A DNA stretch of 64,000 nt, from NCBI GenBank assembly GCA_002633005.1, contig NMRA01000221.1, positions 312,290 through 376,289 on the forward strand, given 5' to 3'. The notes below the pieces were generated by a model. The model was not told the DNA's origin and ran no database searches. It saw nothing but the letters and a program-made list of their open reading frames with translations. A program made the position numbers and the translations under genes. Below are positions 47,146-58,400 of this stretch, one piece after another (the first letter of the stretch is position 1; each line of letters starts with the position of its first letter). The DNA is from Phoronis australis. Its lineage: Eukaryota > Phoronida > Phoronidae.

Positions 47146-48580
47146 AGTAAATTTATGACTTTTTGTCCGGTTTATTACTTAATAATAGGTCGGCGGTCGG
47201 ACAATGAACCACTGATTTAGAAAGTTAATTTCATCCACTAAACAGCTGAACGAGAGGTTCGTTATTCAGTGATTACTCAGTTCTCTAAATCATGGACCGC
47301 TGTACTCAACCGGTGCCAAATAATCTAGCCTGACGTGGAGGGAATGTGAAGGTCAAGGTTGTCTGCTCATTTGCATTGCTAAGTTGGATGATAGACACAT
47401 CGTCATCAGGCAGTGTAAGGCACCCTTGACTGTACACTTGATTCTTGATGCCTGACTGATGGTCAAGAGGCTGATAATGTACATTGTATTTATTTAAATG
47501 TACGGTACATAGGACCCTCGCTCACCTGAGATTAGTCTTGGTACAAAGCTGTATACAGCTTTGCGCTGATGTGGGTAAAAAAGTGGTAAGATAAAATCCG
47601 ACACAAAATTGGTGACATTAAAAACTACAGTCTTCCTTGAGTAAACTAAATTGCTTAAAGGTGTTGGAAAAAAGGCGTTCCACTGTTATTCTGCTGCTAA
47701 AGTTGTGGAGCGATCTTTAGTGACGGCTTTCGGCACCATGAAATATTGCATCACCTATTGGCCAGTTTCTTTTTTCGCCGATTCTTCAATCAACTGTTGT
47801 TCGTTCTCAAGGTTGCATAGACGTCACAACAAATTATCGGAATTGGTTTCATTTCATTATAAGTTTTTAAAATTTTGATACCAGCAAATAGAATTTCAGA
47901 AAAAAAGTTGCTGCTGCCTAGCTATCATCATCTCCCGAGAGATGTCGCAAAAACTTAAGAAATGGCGCGTGTCACGAGCAGATTGTTTTTGAAATGACGA
48001 AATAATTTTCGTTCGTTAGAAAAGGCCGAGGATTACGCAAGAAACTGACGATTATTAGATGAGTGAGTGTCATTTGATTCCCAGATTTTGCATTGCCCCA
48101 TCCGATCTTTAGCTCTACATGTTGATACAAGTTTTACGGCAAAGTGACAAGCAGAACTACCCTGGCTGTGTGCAATTTCGGGGTCTACGGAAGATTGACG
48201 CACAGTGATACCTAGCTGTATTTTGACGATAGTCTTCATACAGCAGCTGGCTGGCTAACCTGAGACTTAATTACCATGAAAGTTAGAGTCAGGTCTGGCT
48301 TGGCTGGCAGATAGGTAGGCAGTTACATCGCCATGAATGCCGCAGCCATACAGGGATGATAGTACATTCCCTTAAAAAGTTACTCATTTCAAAATACAGC
48401 AAATAAAATCAAATGAAATACACATATAGGCACATATAGTTATAATTAACACATACCATGACTCTGGATACAATTTAGTCAACATAACTTGAACATACCC
48501 ATGAAAATCTGTCACGGTTTGCTGGAGTTTCTCTTACCGGGTGCCATTTTGAGGAAGTCACGTGAAATCACGCATGTTGA
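47146..48580. repeat. direct duplication 2, copy 1
   Basis: Matches 48582-50013 from TTTATGACTTTTTGTCCGG to CACGTGAAATCACGCATG. There are scattered substitutions in the first 1.1 kb and almost none in the last 330 bases. Contains a relative of the 18033 palindromic element (47191-47312), the 20-base palindrome CAAAGCTGTATACAGCTTTG (47551-47570) and the repeat shared with 7930-8075. Confidence 0.85.
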
Positions 48581-48581
48581 N
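48581..48581. other. single-N assembly join between duplicate copies
   Basis: One N lies exactly between the two copies, as at 19845. Confidence 0.75.
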
Positions 48582-50013
48582 ATTTATGACTTTTTGTCCG
48601 GTTTAATACTTAATAATAGGTCGGCGGTCGGACAATGAACCACTGATTTAGAAAGTTTATTTCATCCACTAAACAGCTGAACGAGAGGTTCGTTATTCAG
48701 TGATTACTCAGTTCTCTAAATCATGGACCGCTATATTCAACCGGTGCCAAATAATCTAGCCTGACGTGGAGGGGAATGTGAAGGTCAAGGTTGTCTGCTC
48801 ATTTGCATTGCTAAGTTGGATGATAGACACATCGTCATCAGGCAGTGTAAGGCACCCTTGACTGTACACTTGATTCTTAATGCCTGACTGATGGTCAGGA
48901 GGCTGATAATGTACATTGTATTTATTTAAATGTACGGTACGTAGGACCCTCGCTCATCTGAGACTAGTCTTGGTACAAAGCTGTATACAGCTTTGCGCTG
49001 ATGTGGGTAAAAAAGTGGTAAGATAAAATGTGACACAAAATTGGTGTCATTAAAAACTACAGTCTTCCTTGAGTAAACTAAATTGTTTAAAGGTGTTGGA
49101 AAAAATGGCGTTCCACCATTATTTTGCTGCTAAAGTTGTGGAGAGATCTTTAGTGACGGCTTTCGGCGCCATGAAATATTGCATCACCTATTGGCCAGTT
49201 TCTTTTTCGCCGATTCTTCAATCAACTGTTGTTCGTTCTCAAGGTTGCATACACGTCACAACAAATTATCGGAATTGGTTTCATTTCATTATAAGTTTTC
49301 AAATTTTGATACCAGCAAACAGAATTTCAGAAAAAAATTTGCTGCTGCCAAGCTATCATCATCTCCCAAGAGATGTCGCAAAAACTTAAGAAATGGCACG
49401 TGTCACGAGCAGATTGTTTTTGAAATGACGACATAATTTTCCTTCGTTAGAAAAGGCAGAGGATTATGCAAGAAACTGACGTTTATTAGATGAGTAAGTG
49501 TCATTTGATTCCCAGATTTTGCATTGCCCCATCCGATCTTTAGCTCTACATGTTGATACAAGTTTCACGGCAAGGTGACAAGCAGAACTACCCTGGCTGT
49601 GTGCAATTTCGGGGTCTACGGAAGATTGACACACAGTGATACCTAGCTGTATTTTGGTGATAGTCTTCATACAGCAGCTGGCTGGCTAACCTGAGACTTA
49701 ATTACCATGAAAGTTAAGAGTCAGGTCTGGCTTGGCTGGCAGATAGGTAGGCAGTTACATCGCCATGAATGCCGCAGCCATACAGGGATGATAGTACATT
49801 CCCTTAAAAAGTTACTCATTTCAAAATACAGCAAATAAAATCAAATGAAATACACATATAGGCACATATAGTTATAATTAACACATACCATGACTCTGGA
49901 TACAATTTAGTCAACATAACTTGAACATACCCATGAAAATCTGTCACGGTTTGCTGGAGTTTCTCTTACCGGGTGCCATTTTGAGGAAGTCACGTGAAAT
50001 CACGCATGTTGAT
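48582..50013. repeat. direct duplication 2, copy 2
   Basis: Second copy of 47146-48580, continuing to the right into unique sequence. The frame at 49069-49389 and its counterpart at 47651-47878 lie in these copies. They break at different points (one-base indels), which argues against a conserved protein. Confidence 0.85.
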
Positions 50014-51340
50014 GAATAAAAAGTCCAACGGACACAAATCGTACAATTTCACCTAATATCTTCCCATGCTATTTAGCAAGTGTCATGCGCCAGTGTCATG
50101 ACCTCCAATCAGTGTTGTGCTAGCCTTTGCCTAATTCACGTGACTCAGTTGAAATACTTTGTGGTTATCGCGTGCACGGTAACCAAAAAGTGAACTTGGA
50201 ATTCTTTGCCAAAGTCACCTTAATTCTCATAGCTATGCTTCATCATAGATATGTGTAGAAACAGAAAGGACCACTGAAGAAAGTAAGCGCTTTTTTAAGT
50301 GATACTTTGAAGTGTAGAATGTATTTTTGACGAGGTTAAAACTCTCAATCGGTGAGCGGATTTCGTCTACCGCCTGTTTAAAATACACGGGATGAAATTA
50401 ATACAGAAAGTGATGGGGAGTATTGTAGCCCCTAACCGGCCAACTGAGGGGCTACGTGTTGCCTACCAGATGGGTGACTTCTCTATAAGGTAATGGCTCT
50501 GTATCTTTACATTTGACCGTGAGCAAATTAACTGTAATGACATTCAGTCTGCAATTTTGTTGATGGAATGAAAGACTACAGAACTAAAAATGTTGAATGC
50601 GAGAGGACTTGATGGAGCAGGGAATAGTTAAAGACATCAGCAGCCTCCTGAGGTGTCCCTCTATGCTCAGAGGTACTCAATAGCAACACGACGGTGAAGG
50701 TTTAGTCAGTTTGAGGCATAATTTGTTGAAAATGTACAAAAATGCCATTAGGAGGTACAGCAAATTATTGCCTGGACCTATGCAGGGATCATTACCACCA
50801 GGCTTATATGCGAAATCATCTCTGCGATCCTTTAAGGAACCTTGTGAAATTTGCTTTGTAAATGGATCTGTTCAAGGGCTGTCTGGAGTGTGGCATCGGT
50901 TCCTCGTTATGACAAAATGTTCTTGAGCTATTGGAGATTTTCTGACTTGAAGATTGCTCTTTTATTGACTGATTCTTCGGTGCACTTTTTTGGTTTATCG
51001 TTTACTCTACATTGGTGCCATGGGCATCGGGGGTTTGGTGTTCTTGGTGTCGTCATTGACCTCACTTCTAAACTTTTCATTGGATTTCACCAAACGTTAC
51101 TCGCTCCTCAGAGCTCATTAACATTGTATTGAACCTGAAAACGTGTTTTCTAAGCTCATTATAACTCTAAGCTCAATATAACTAACTCAGCGAACACCAC
51201 AAATAATTAATTACCCACAAAAATTGATTGGATATATCTCATGACTATATCCATTATAGTCTGTTGCAATGAGAAGCTGAGTACCGTTCAATTTTCGAAC
51301 TATCATTAAAGCGAATAAGGTACGTTTGGTCAAAGACATG
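50014..51340. other. no gene seen
   Basis: AT-rich, without splice-supported exons. Confidence 0.45.
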
Positions 51341-51348
51341 AAGGTTTG

Positions 51349-51508
51349 GTTTAGACCCACACTGCAAACATGAGGCATGTCTTTTGGGGTTAGACCACAC
51401 ACGGCCAATATGAAGTGTGGCTTTTGGGCTTAGACGCATACAGCCAATATGAGTCCTGGCTTTCGGGGTTAGACCATATGTGGCCAATATGAGGTGTAGC
51501 TTTGGGCG
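51349..51508. repeat. 40-bp minisatellite, four diverged copies
   Basis: Unit GTTAGACCACACACGGCCAA.. followed by TATGAAGTGTGGCTTTTGGG. Three copies carry a GGCCAATAT or AGCCAATAT word that looks like a CCAAT box. It lies about 260 bases upstream of the TATA-like site at 51770. Confidence 0.75.
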
Positions 51509-51769
51509 TAGATAGCTCACTTATTTAATGCTTGAGATCGACCATTGTTTCTGCATAACATGAACTGCCAACTGGTTGAGTCCGATCTTGAGCAGTAACA
51601 ACCAGTCAGTGTCAGGGGCTTCAACGAAATTTGGTGGAACTCAGAATTCCGGCAAATTCGTGTCCTAGTGCAAATTTTTCTAGTAAAATTGCTTGAAAAA
51701 ACATAAGCCTTAGATTACTTCCGCCAATTTTCACGTGGGAATGTCACCGTTTTATTGACTCTTCTCGTG

Positions 51770-51776
51770 TATAAAA
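51770..51776 (+). promoter_or_regulatory. TATA-like element upstream of the TRPV gene
   Basis: TATAAAA about 370 bases upstream of the acceptor of the first coding exon. It could drive a 5' UTR exon, but no clear donor was identified. Confidence 0.25.
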
Positions 51777-52140
51777 CTTGTGTGTGTATATACCTCTTTG
51801 AAGGTCGTAAACGTGTTTACAGATGAGCGTTGTTTAACGTAGTGTATCGATTAACTCTTTGTGATTGGCTGTCGTACTTGCATTTGTAATGAAGTGGTGA
51901 AAAATTGATAAACATTTTCATGCAGCGTGTGTATGGTGCAGACTAAATGTGATTTTATGTTGTTTAGTTCATATCTTGTGTGGGAAAAGTTACGAATAAT
52001 AACAGGCATTTTGCGCATGCTAATCATGTGAGGAATTGCTTTATTTCAAAAATTCTTTAGGAAGATTTTGACGATGGAATTGTAACAGTGCTCGTGGCTT
52101 TAATAATTTTTATTTGAAATTTCTTCATCGTTTCTTGCAG

Positions 52141-52494
52141 GTCATGTATCTGAAGGAAAAGAAATGAGGAAAATGGATCAGTGTTGAAGGAACTGCTGAA
52201 TTCTTCCGGTGCTGATGCACTATGGGTAATTTAATTCGGAAGAGAAAGACTGACGTTGACGACCAATGGCGTAAACAGAACGAGGAAGCGTCAACCAATC
52301 CGTGCTATAAGCTCGCAAACCTCGACAAGACAGGTGTGCTCATTGAAGCTTATCGTCATGGCGGCGCCGAGGCAGTGGCAGCTGTCGCTATACAGAAGAT
52401 CGGTCCGTGGGTGTACCACGATGGTAGAGGGGTCATGTTGCCCCACCCAGTCTATGAAGAGTGGTTGAAGAAGTACCACGCCGAGGAATGTGAA
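52141..52494 (+). CDS. TRPV exon with start codon
   Basis: Acceptor TTTCTTGCAG at 52140, leader to 52221, ATG at 52222, 91 codons, donor GAA|GTAAGT. A tiny uORF (seven codons then TGA) begins at 52144. Gly2 makes N-myristoylation conceivable, but Arg at position 6 is a poor fit. Confidence 0.85.
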
Positions 52495-55400
52495 GTAAGT
52501 CTGTCTTATACTGTTAAACAGATAATTCAGGGTAACAGTCTTCTGCCTTTATCATGTTCCTACATATCTCTATCTTTCCTGTATCTTTCTTTTCTCTTAG
52601 AACACTACTGGTTTTTTTATTACAAGCTGCTGTTCCGTTTTCTTGAACCACAATTTTTTCTCATGAACGCTTTTGTTTCCTAAAAAAATGCAGGTCTTAC
52701 GAACATTATTCTTTTGTTACAAATACCTAGTTGGGCTGTGTTTATGACTCTGTTGATTACTTTATGGGTGTTCCAAGCTCTTGCACACTTAGGCCTATAT
52801 GGAAATGGAAATTGCCGTCCACACACAGACTTACCTTAGAACAAGTTACTCCTGGAACGAATTGTCGCTAGTATAAGAATCAATAAATCTATTACTGGAC
52901 TTACGGTACGTGGAGATGGCTACGTTGCGTCCTCCTCTCGAGGACTTCATCAGGCCACTGAGTTGTCACGTGACTTGTCATGTGATCTGTCGTACAGTTT
53001 CCGCGGGATTCTCTTCAGCGCCCTATCCCATGTCCTAGGTAAGTGAAACCGCAGCCCCCCCTGTCTATTGTCAATAGACAGGGGGCGCTGCGGTTTCACT
53101 TACCTAGGACATGGGATAGGGCGCTGTCACGTGACAACTCAGTGGCCTGATGAAGTCCTCGAGAGGAGGACGCAACGTAGCCATCTCCACGTACCGTAAG
53201 TCCAAATTATTGATTCTTATACTATGACCCAACTGGATGACTGAAAACATTCATCGAATTGTCGCTAGGTTTGGAGGCTGTGTGGACGCTATATAACCTA
53301 GTGCAACTTGCCCCAATTGTGACAACTTACTCCACCTTATCAAGGTAAGGTAACTTGTTGTAGGGTAACTTGTGCCACTTCTAATCGCTGTTTGGCCGCA
53401 AACCTGGGGCGAGGCGGAAGTAATTACCCCCTGTGGCTACATACACACTGGTCTTCATTTGTGACCCATATTTGTATTAACTGTTCGTTGTCATGCACTG
53501 AGCGACGACGACTTCTGCCTTATCCTAGTTAAGGGACATGCGTGTATGGACGCTTCACTTAAAAGTGGAGTGAGTTGCACCAGTGCAAATTGTTCTAGGG
53601 TAGGCTGTGTATGGACGGGACTGAAGGTGTGTCTATTAATAATTGTGCTGCATTAGATTAGATGTTCCCAAGTGAATCCTCCCTTCTAGACTTCTTTCTA
53701 CATTAGCCTGAAGGTCTTGTGAAGTTTTTGTTTTGGACACTTGGTTGGCGCAATAGTAGGCTGTCTTGTGTTGATCTGCTTACTCAGTCATTTGTACCAG
53801 GTGACTTATAAACCCAAGAGGCTGGAGATGTATTTAAATAAGTCCCTTTGTTTTCGTATTGCATAAAAAGCCTATTTGTTGTTGTATTGCATTCTGTGAT
53901 GTATCCCTGTTACTATAAATAGACTTCCTATATGCGATATGAAAATAGACTTGAACATTATGTATTGCATTGCATTGTGGGATCGGATCCATGTCACTAT
54001 AGTAATATGTTGACAGAAACAACGATGGATTTAAATCGGCGTGTTTCGGCATTTATTAAAACACCATCATCGGAAGAAAAATATTAAATTTAAATTGAGG
54101 CCGAGAAAATTATTAAAGAGCACTGAATGCTGTCAGAGAGAACACATCGTGCAGTTTGGGAGTTAGGAAGATTGACTGCCTTGTAGTGTAGACCTTTTCA
54201 ATCATCATACTCTCTGATTTGTTAAATAAGCACCCAACAAAACTGTCTTGTTTTAAGATAAGTTAAAATAAGAGAACGTTTAATCGTCCCAAACCAAAAT
54301 AAGGAATTCTTGCACGTGAAATTGTTCAGATAATGGAGACAGTATTATTAATAAATGATGGTATAAAATTATTAAGGTAGTAGTTGTGCTTAATTATAAA
54401 ATTTGGACTCATGGAAATGATTTGGATATAGCCACACGATACTCTGCATAGATGACAGAGATTTTTCTGTTGGCTGTTAGTTTTTCTAAATGACTGTCTC
54501 ATTTTATGATTGCTTGGACGAAAGTTGTATTCCTTTCATGGTGAACTTTTCTCAATTACATGACTTTGCATGCTGTCTTTCATCCATTTGTTTAAGCGCT
54601 GCAAATATTCTAGTTAATTGACCACTCGACTTCAGTTTTTCAGTTTCAATTTCCCTTGTGAATGACCCGCGTCGTTTTGTGTTACGCTTCGTGGCCATCA
54701 CCATTTGATCATTTCATGGCATGGCTTCTACTTAATGACTGGACAAAAATGACACAATTTAAACAGGAAAGGATAAACAATGGTATTAATATGCCACAAG
54801 CTATTAAATGCATGGTAAGATAAGCCATTGACTAACTACAGACAAGTTCCTTTGGGAAATCAATAAATCTCTCGCCTTTCCCAATATCTCCGAGTATTGA
54901 ATTCACGTCACGCTTTGTCTCCGCTCATTCACTTTTGTTGATCAATTGATTTGAAGTGTGTAATTCATAGGCTTAAAGCTACTCTCACAGCTAACTTTAG
55001 AAGATATCTGGACGTAGCTAGCCTCACGTGAATAGTGGGATTTTTAACAATTTCAAAGTTAAATAACTCCTTGGCTTTGTTGCACATGGTTTTTCTTAAG
55101 CACAGAAACTGTTTCACATGTCACCACATTTTGTGTCCACAAATCAGTGATATTCTTTTGAGCAGACACTAACTGTTTATCTTGACTTCTATAGCTTGTG
55201 CACTTTCAAACACCAAACGTGTACATTGTGTTTTAAAATACTTGTAGAATTACCGGTATCCATATATGAGTTCTGTTCACTAAAGAAAATTCTGTAAAAC
55301 AAGAAGGTGTTAGTTGGCATAGTACTGTTGGTGTTTAATTTTGAATTTGTTGAATGAATTTTTTGGATTATGGCGATAGAACAGCAGTGATTTAAGCAAA

Positions 55401-58400
55401 ACTTTCCTATTTGTGCACGACAACAGAAAAATTGTATTTTCTTTGGTCATAAGGTAAAAATTCTTCAATTAAAGGCAAACATATCTGTAACCATTTTTCT
55501 ATTTTCACAGACTTTTCATCACTACAAATACTCAAGATTTTTTCCAAATTCTGTTTAGTGACAGCTACACCTATACAAGCCATGCTAAAATCAAGTAAAA
55601 TTTCCCGAATGAGTTGTTTTTGTTGGGAAAATAAAAATTCAATGTCTGCCATATTGCGTTCCAAACTGAATAATTTTTTTGCGTATTCAAAATCATCTTG
55701 ATCAGTTGTCAGTCATTTGTCAATTCCTCAATTATCGTCACATTATTGTACCTCAGAATTGTTGGTCTGACTGCCTTCTATCCAGTGGTCAAAGTTAAAT
55801 CAAGACGAAGCAATGCAAAATTACAACAAATTTCTGAAATCAGAATATATTTGATCAATAGTCTCTCGCTTGAAACACGTTAAATATATTGGTTTTTCAT
55901 ATTTGTCCTCTGTGTGGACAGAGTACACTATGATCTTGTTTACATTAGACTGGTCATGCCTCCAATGGTGCACTATTTATAATTACTCAAACATACTCAT
56001 GCTTTATATACTCCCACTTTACCAAAAACTTTTTGTTAACCTAAACTTGACTTGTGTTCAAAAAACTTGGGACGTGAGGGCTTTGTGAACCTCATTCATC
56101 TGTAGTTCAATGATGCAGTGTTGATCCGGTCTTTCTTACTATAGATGCAGGTGTTCTCACTAACGGCTTTCTTTTCTCGCGAATACAAGTCTTTTCTCTC
56201 CTGCGGCATTTCCTTACGCAAGCACCACAATTTTTACTCACTATCACATTTCTCTGCATGTTAACCACATTCCTTTACAATGTTTGACTAGAGGAATGAG
56301 TAATCAGGTTTTGTACTCAGCACCAAAGCTGTGCTGTGGTCTGTAGACACGAGAATCTCACATAAATGCAAGATCACGCAAGACTTCGCGAGATATCGCC
56401 ATGCGTTTCAGTGGAAGACACGTGATCACACTAATTTATCTTGTGAGTGTCCTAAGTCTATGTAAGGTAGCCCTGTAGGACTTCTGTTTAAAACTCGGTA
56501 CAACTGGGATGTATGAGAAAACAAGAATGATTGCTTAATAGAAAAGAATTGGAGTGTAGCCTATAAGTTCTTTCCATTATGAAATCCTCAATTTCCTATC
56601 TCTAGGAGATAGATTACCGCAAACTGCGACAAGAGTTGCCCATAACAACTACCGAAGATGCTCCAAGTTGTTTCCGACCTCACCCTGATGTAACGATGTC
56701 TAACCACGCTATGTGTTGGGACCTACAACACCGTGGTGCGGTGGGCGAGACTGCCTTGCACCTATGTTTCCTGCTGGACACGCCCATCCACAGGGAGGTA
56801 GCCAGGGTACTGCTCAGTGTATACCCCCTGATGGTGTTCGATATTTATGAAGGGGAGGAGTATTATGGTATGTCTTGCTTGTATTCAATGTGAATAAAAC
56901 TTTGGCGAGTAATGTATATCCCATCAAGATATGCCTTGCAATCAGTTTCGTATAATTGTTCATTATATTGAACCGTCAATAAGAAAATTTAAGCCAGTGT
57001 TTTATTGTATTCCATCTTAACATTTTGACAAACCCTTGAAAAACAATAGAAATGTTTCATCAACTCGAAATATAATTGTGTTGATAGGGGTGGCATCTGC
57101 ATTGGATTAAACACCATTTTGTAATCAATATTCCACGTCGTAGTGTTTGCATGTTGAATTATGTCTCCACTGGACCAAGTCTCGTTGTTGACAACCTCTT
57201 ACTTACATCCAGGCGAGTCGTGTCTCCACCTGGCCATTGTGTATCACGACATTGCCTCTGTCAAATGGCTACTCAGTCTCGGTGCCGACGTCCACCAGAG
57301 GGCCAGTGGGCGGTTCTTCTTGCCAGAGGATCAAAAGAAACGCATCAATTATGAGAAGTCTAACTATGAAGGTGTGTGAAACTGCAGTACACTAGGGATA
57401 TCCAGTGAAATAGCGTCTGTCAAGAATCTTATTAGCACTTATAGCATGTTATTTCCATTTGTTACTTGGCGGAATTCTTCTGCCAAGTATGTTGGTCTGA
57501 CATCAAGTTTTTTTTTGTTTGTTCGCTCTCTAGAGGTCGCAATTTTCGTCCGATTTTCACAAAATTTTCACACAACATGTAGATTGGGAAGTACTGGAAC
57601 GATATTTTTTTTGTCATGATCGGATACAAAATGGCCGATGTGGCGGCCATTTTGTATCCGATTTCACAGTCAAATACTCGTAGAGGTCGCATTTTTCGAC
57701 CTACATGGCTCAAAATCGGTACGAATATACTAGAACGCATGTGCTACAAGTGTGCAGAAAGTTGTTGACTTTCGGTTAAAGATGGCGGAAATAATGGACG
57801 TGGCGCATGCGCACCCCGAAATATGGCTAAAAACGTTTTCTCCTGTAGAGGGCGCATTTGCAAACCAATCACTTTCAAACTGGTCACGTGTTTGTTGAGT
57901 TTAATAAGCTTTTATGAAAAATTATTGAACCGGAAGTCACTTTCCAGATGGCGGCTGTGGCGCATGTTCATTTTGTTTGATTCCATGATCGATGATTATA
58001 TTAGCAGTTGAGGCATGTCATTACTAGCTTTTTTTGATTCCATGCCATTATAGTTACACTGAATAATATCTTTTACAGGCTTAGTCATACATCCTATCGG
58101 CACAATTTGTGACTACAAACTTAATTTTTGAATCAGCATTTTTAAGTTGATCACCTCTCTGACTGATTCACAAAATAATGCTCACATATATTCTCTTGCG
58201 TTGTCGGTTTCTTCTCGCAAACTATAAGTTTCCAAGTTGTTAACAAATTTTTCTCAAAGACCTGTCAACTACTGGCCATTTAATAATATCACTCGGGGAG
58301 TCCTCGTGAACTTTCAGAGAACAGTGAGTTGTACTATGACGTCATCCCTGTCATACGATAGTCGCCTATTCAGTATCATATGTTTCAATTTACATGTGGG

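Noticed and set aside
49069-49389. Protein gene inside duplication 2 (MAFHHYFAAKVVERS-like frame)
   Set aside because: The frame is broken by one-base indels in the other copy and has no recognisable domain.
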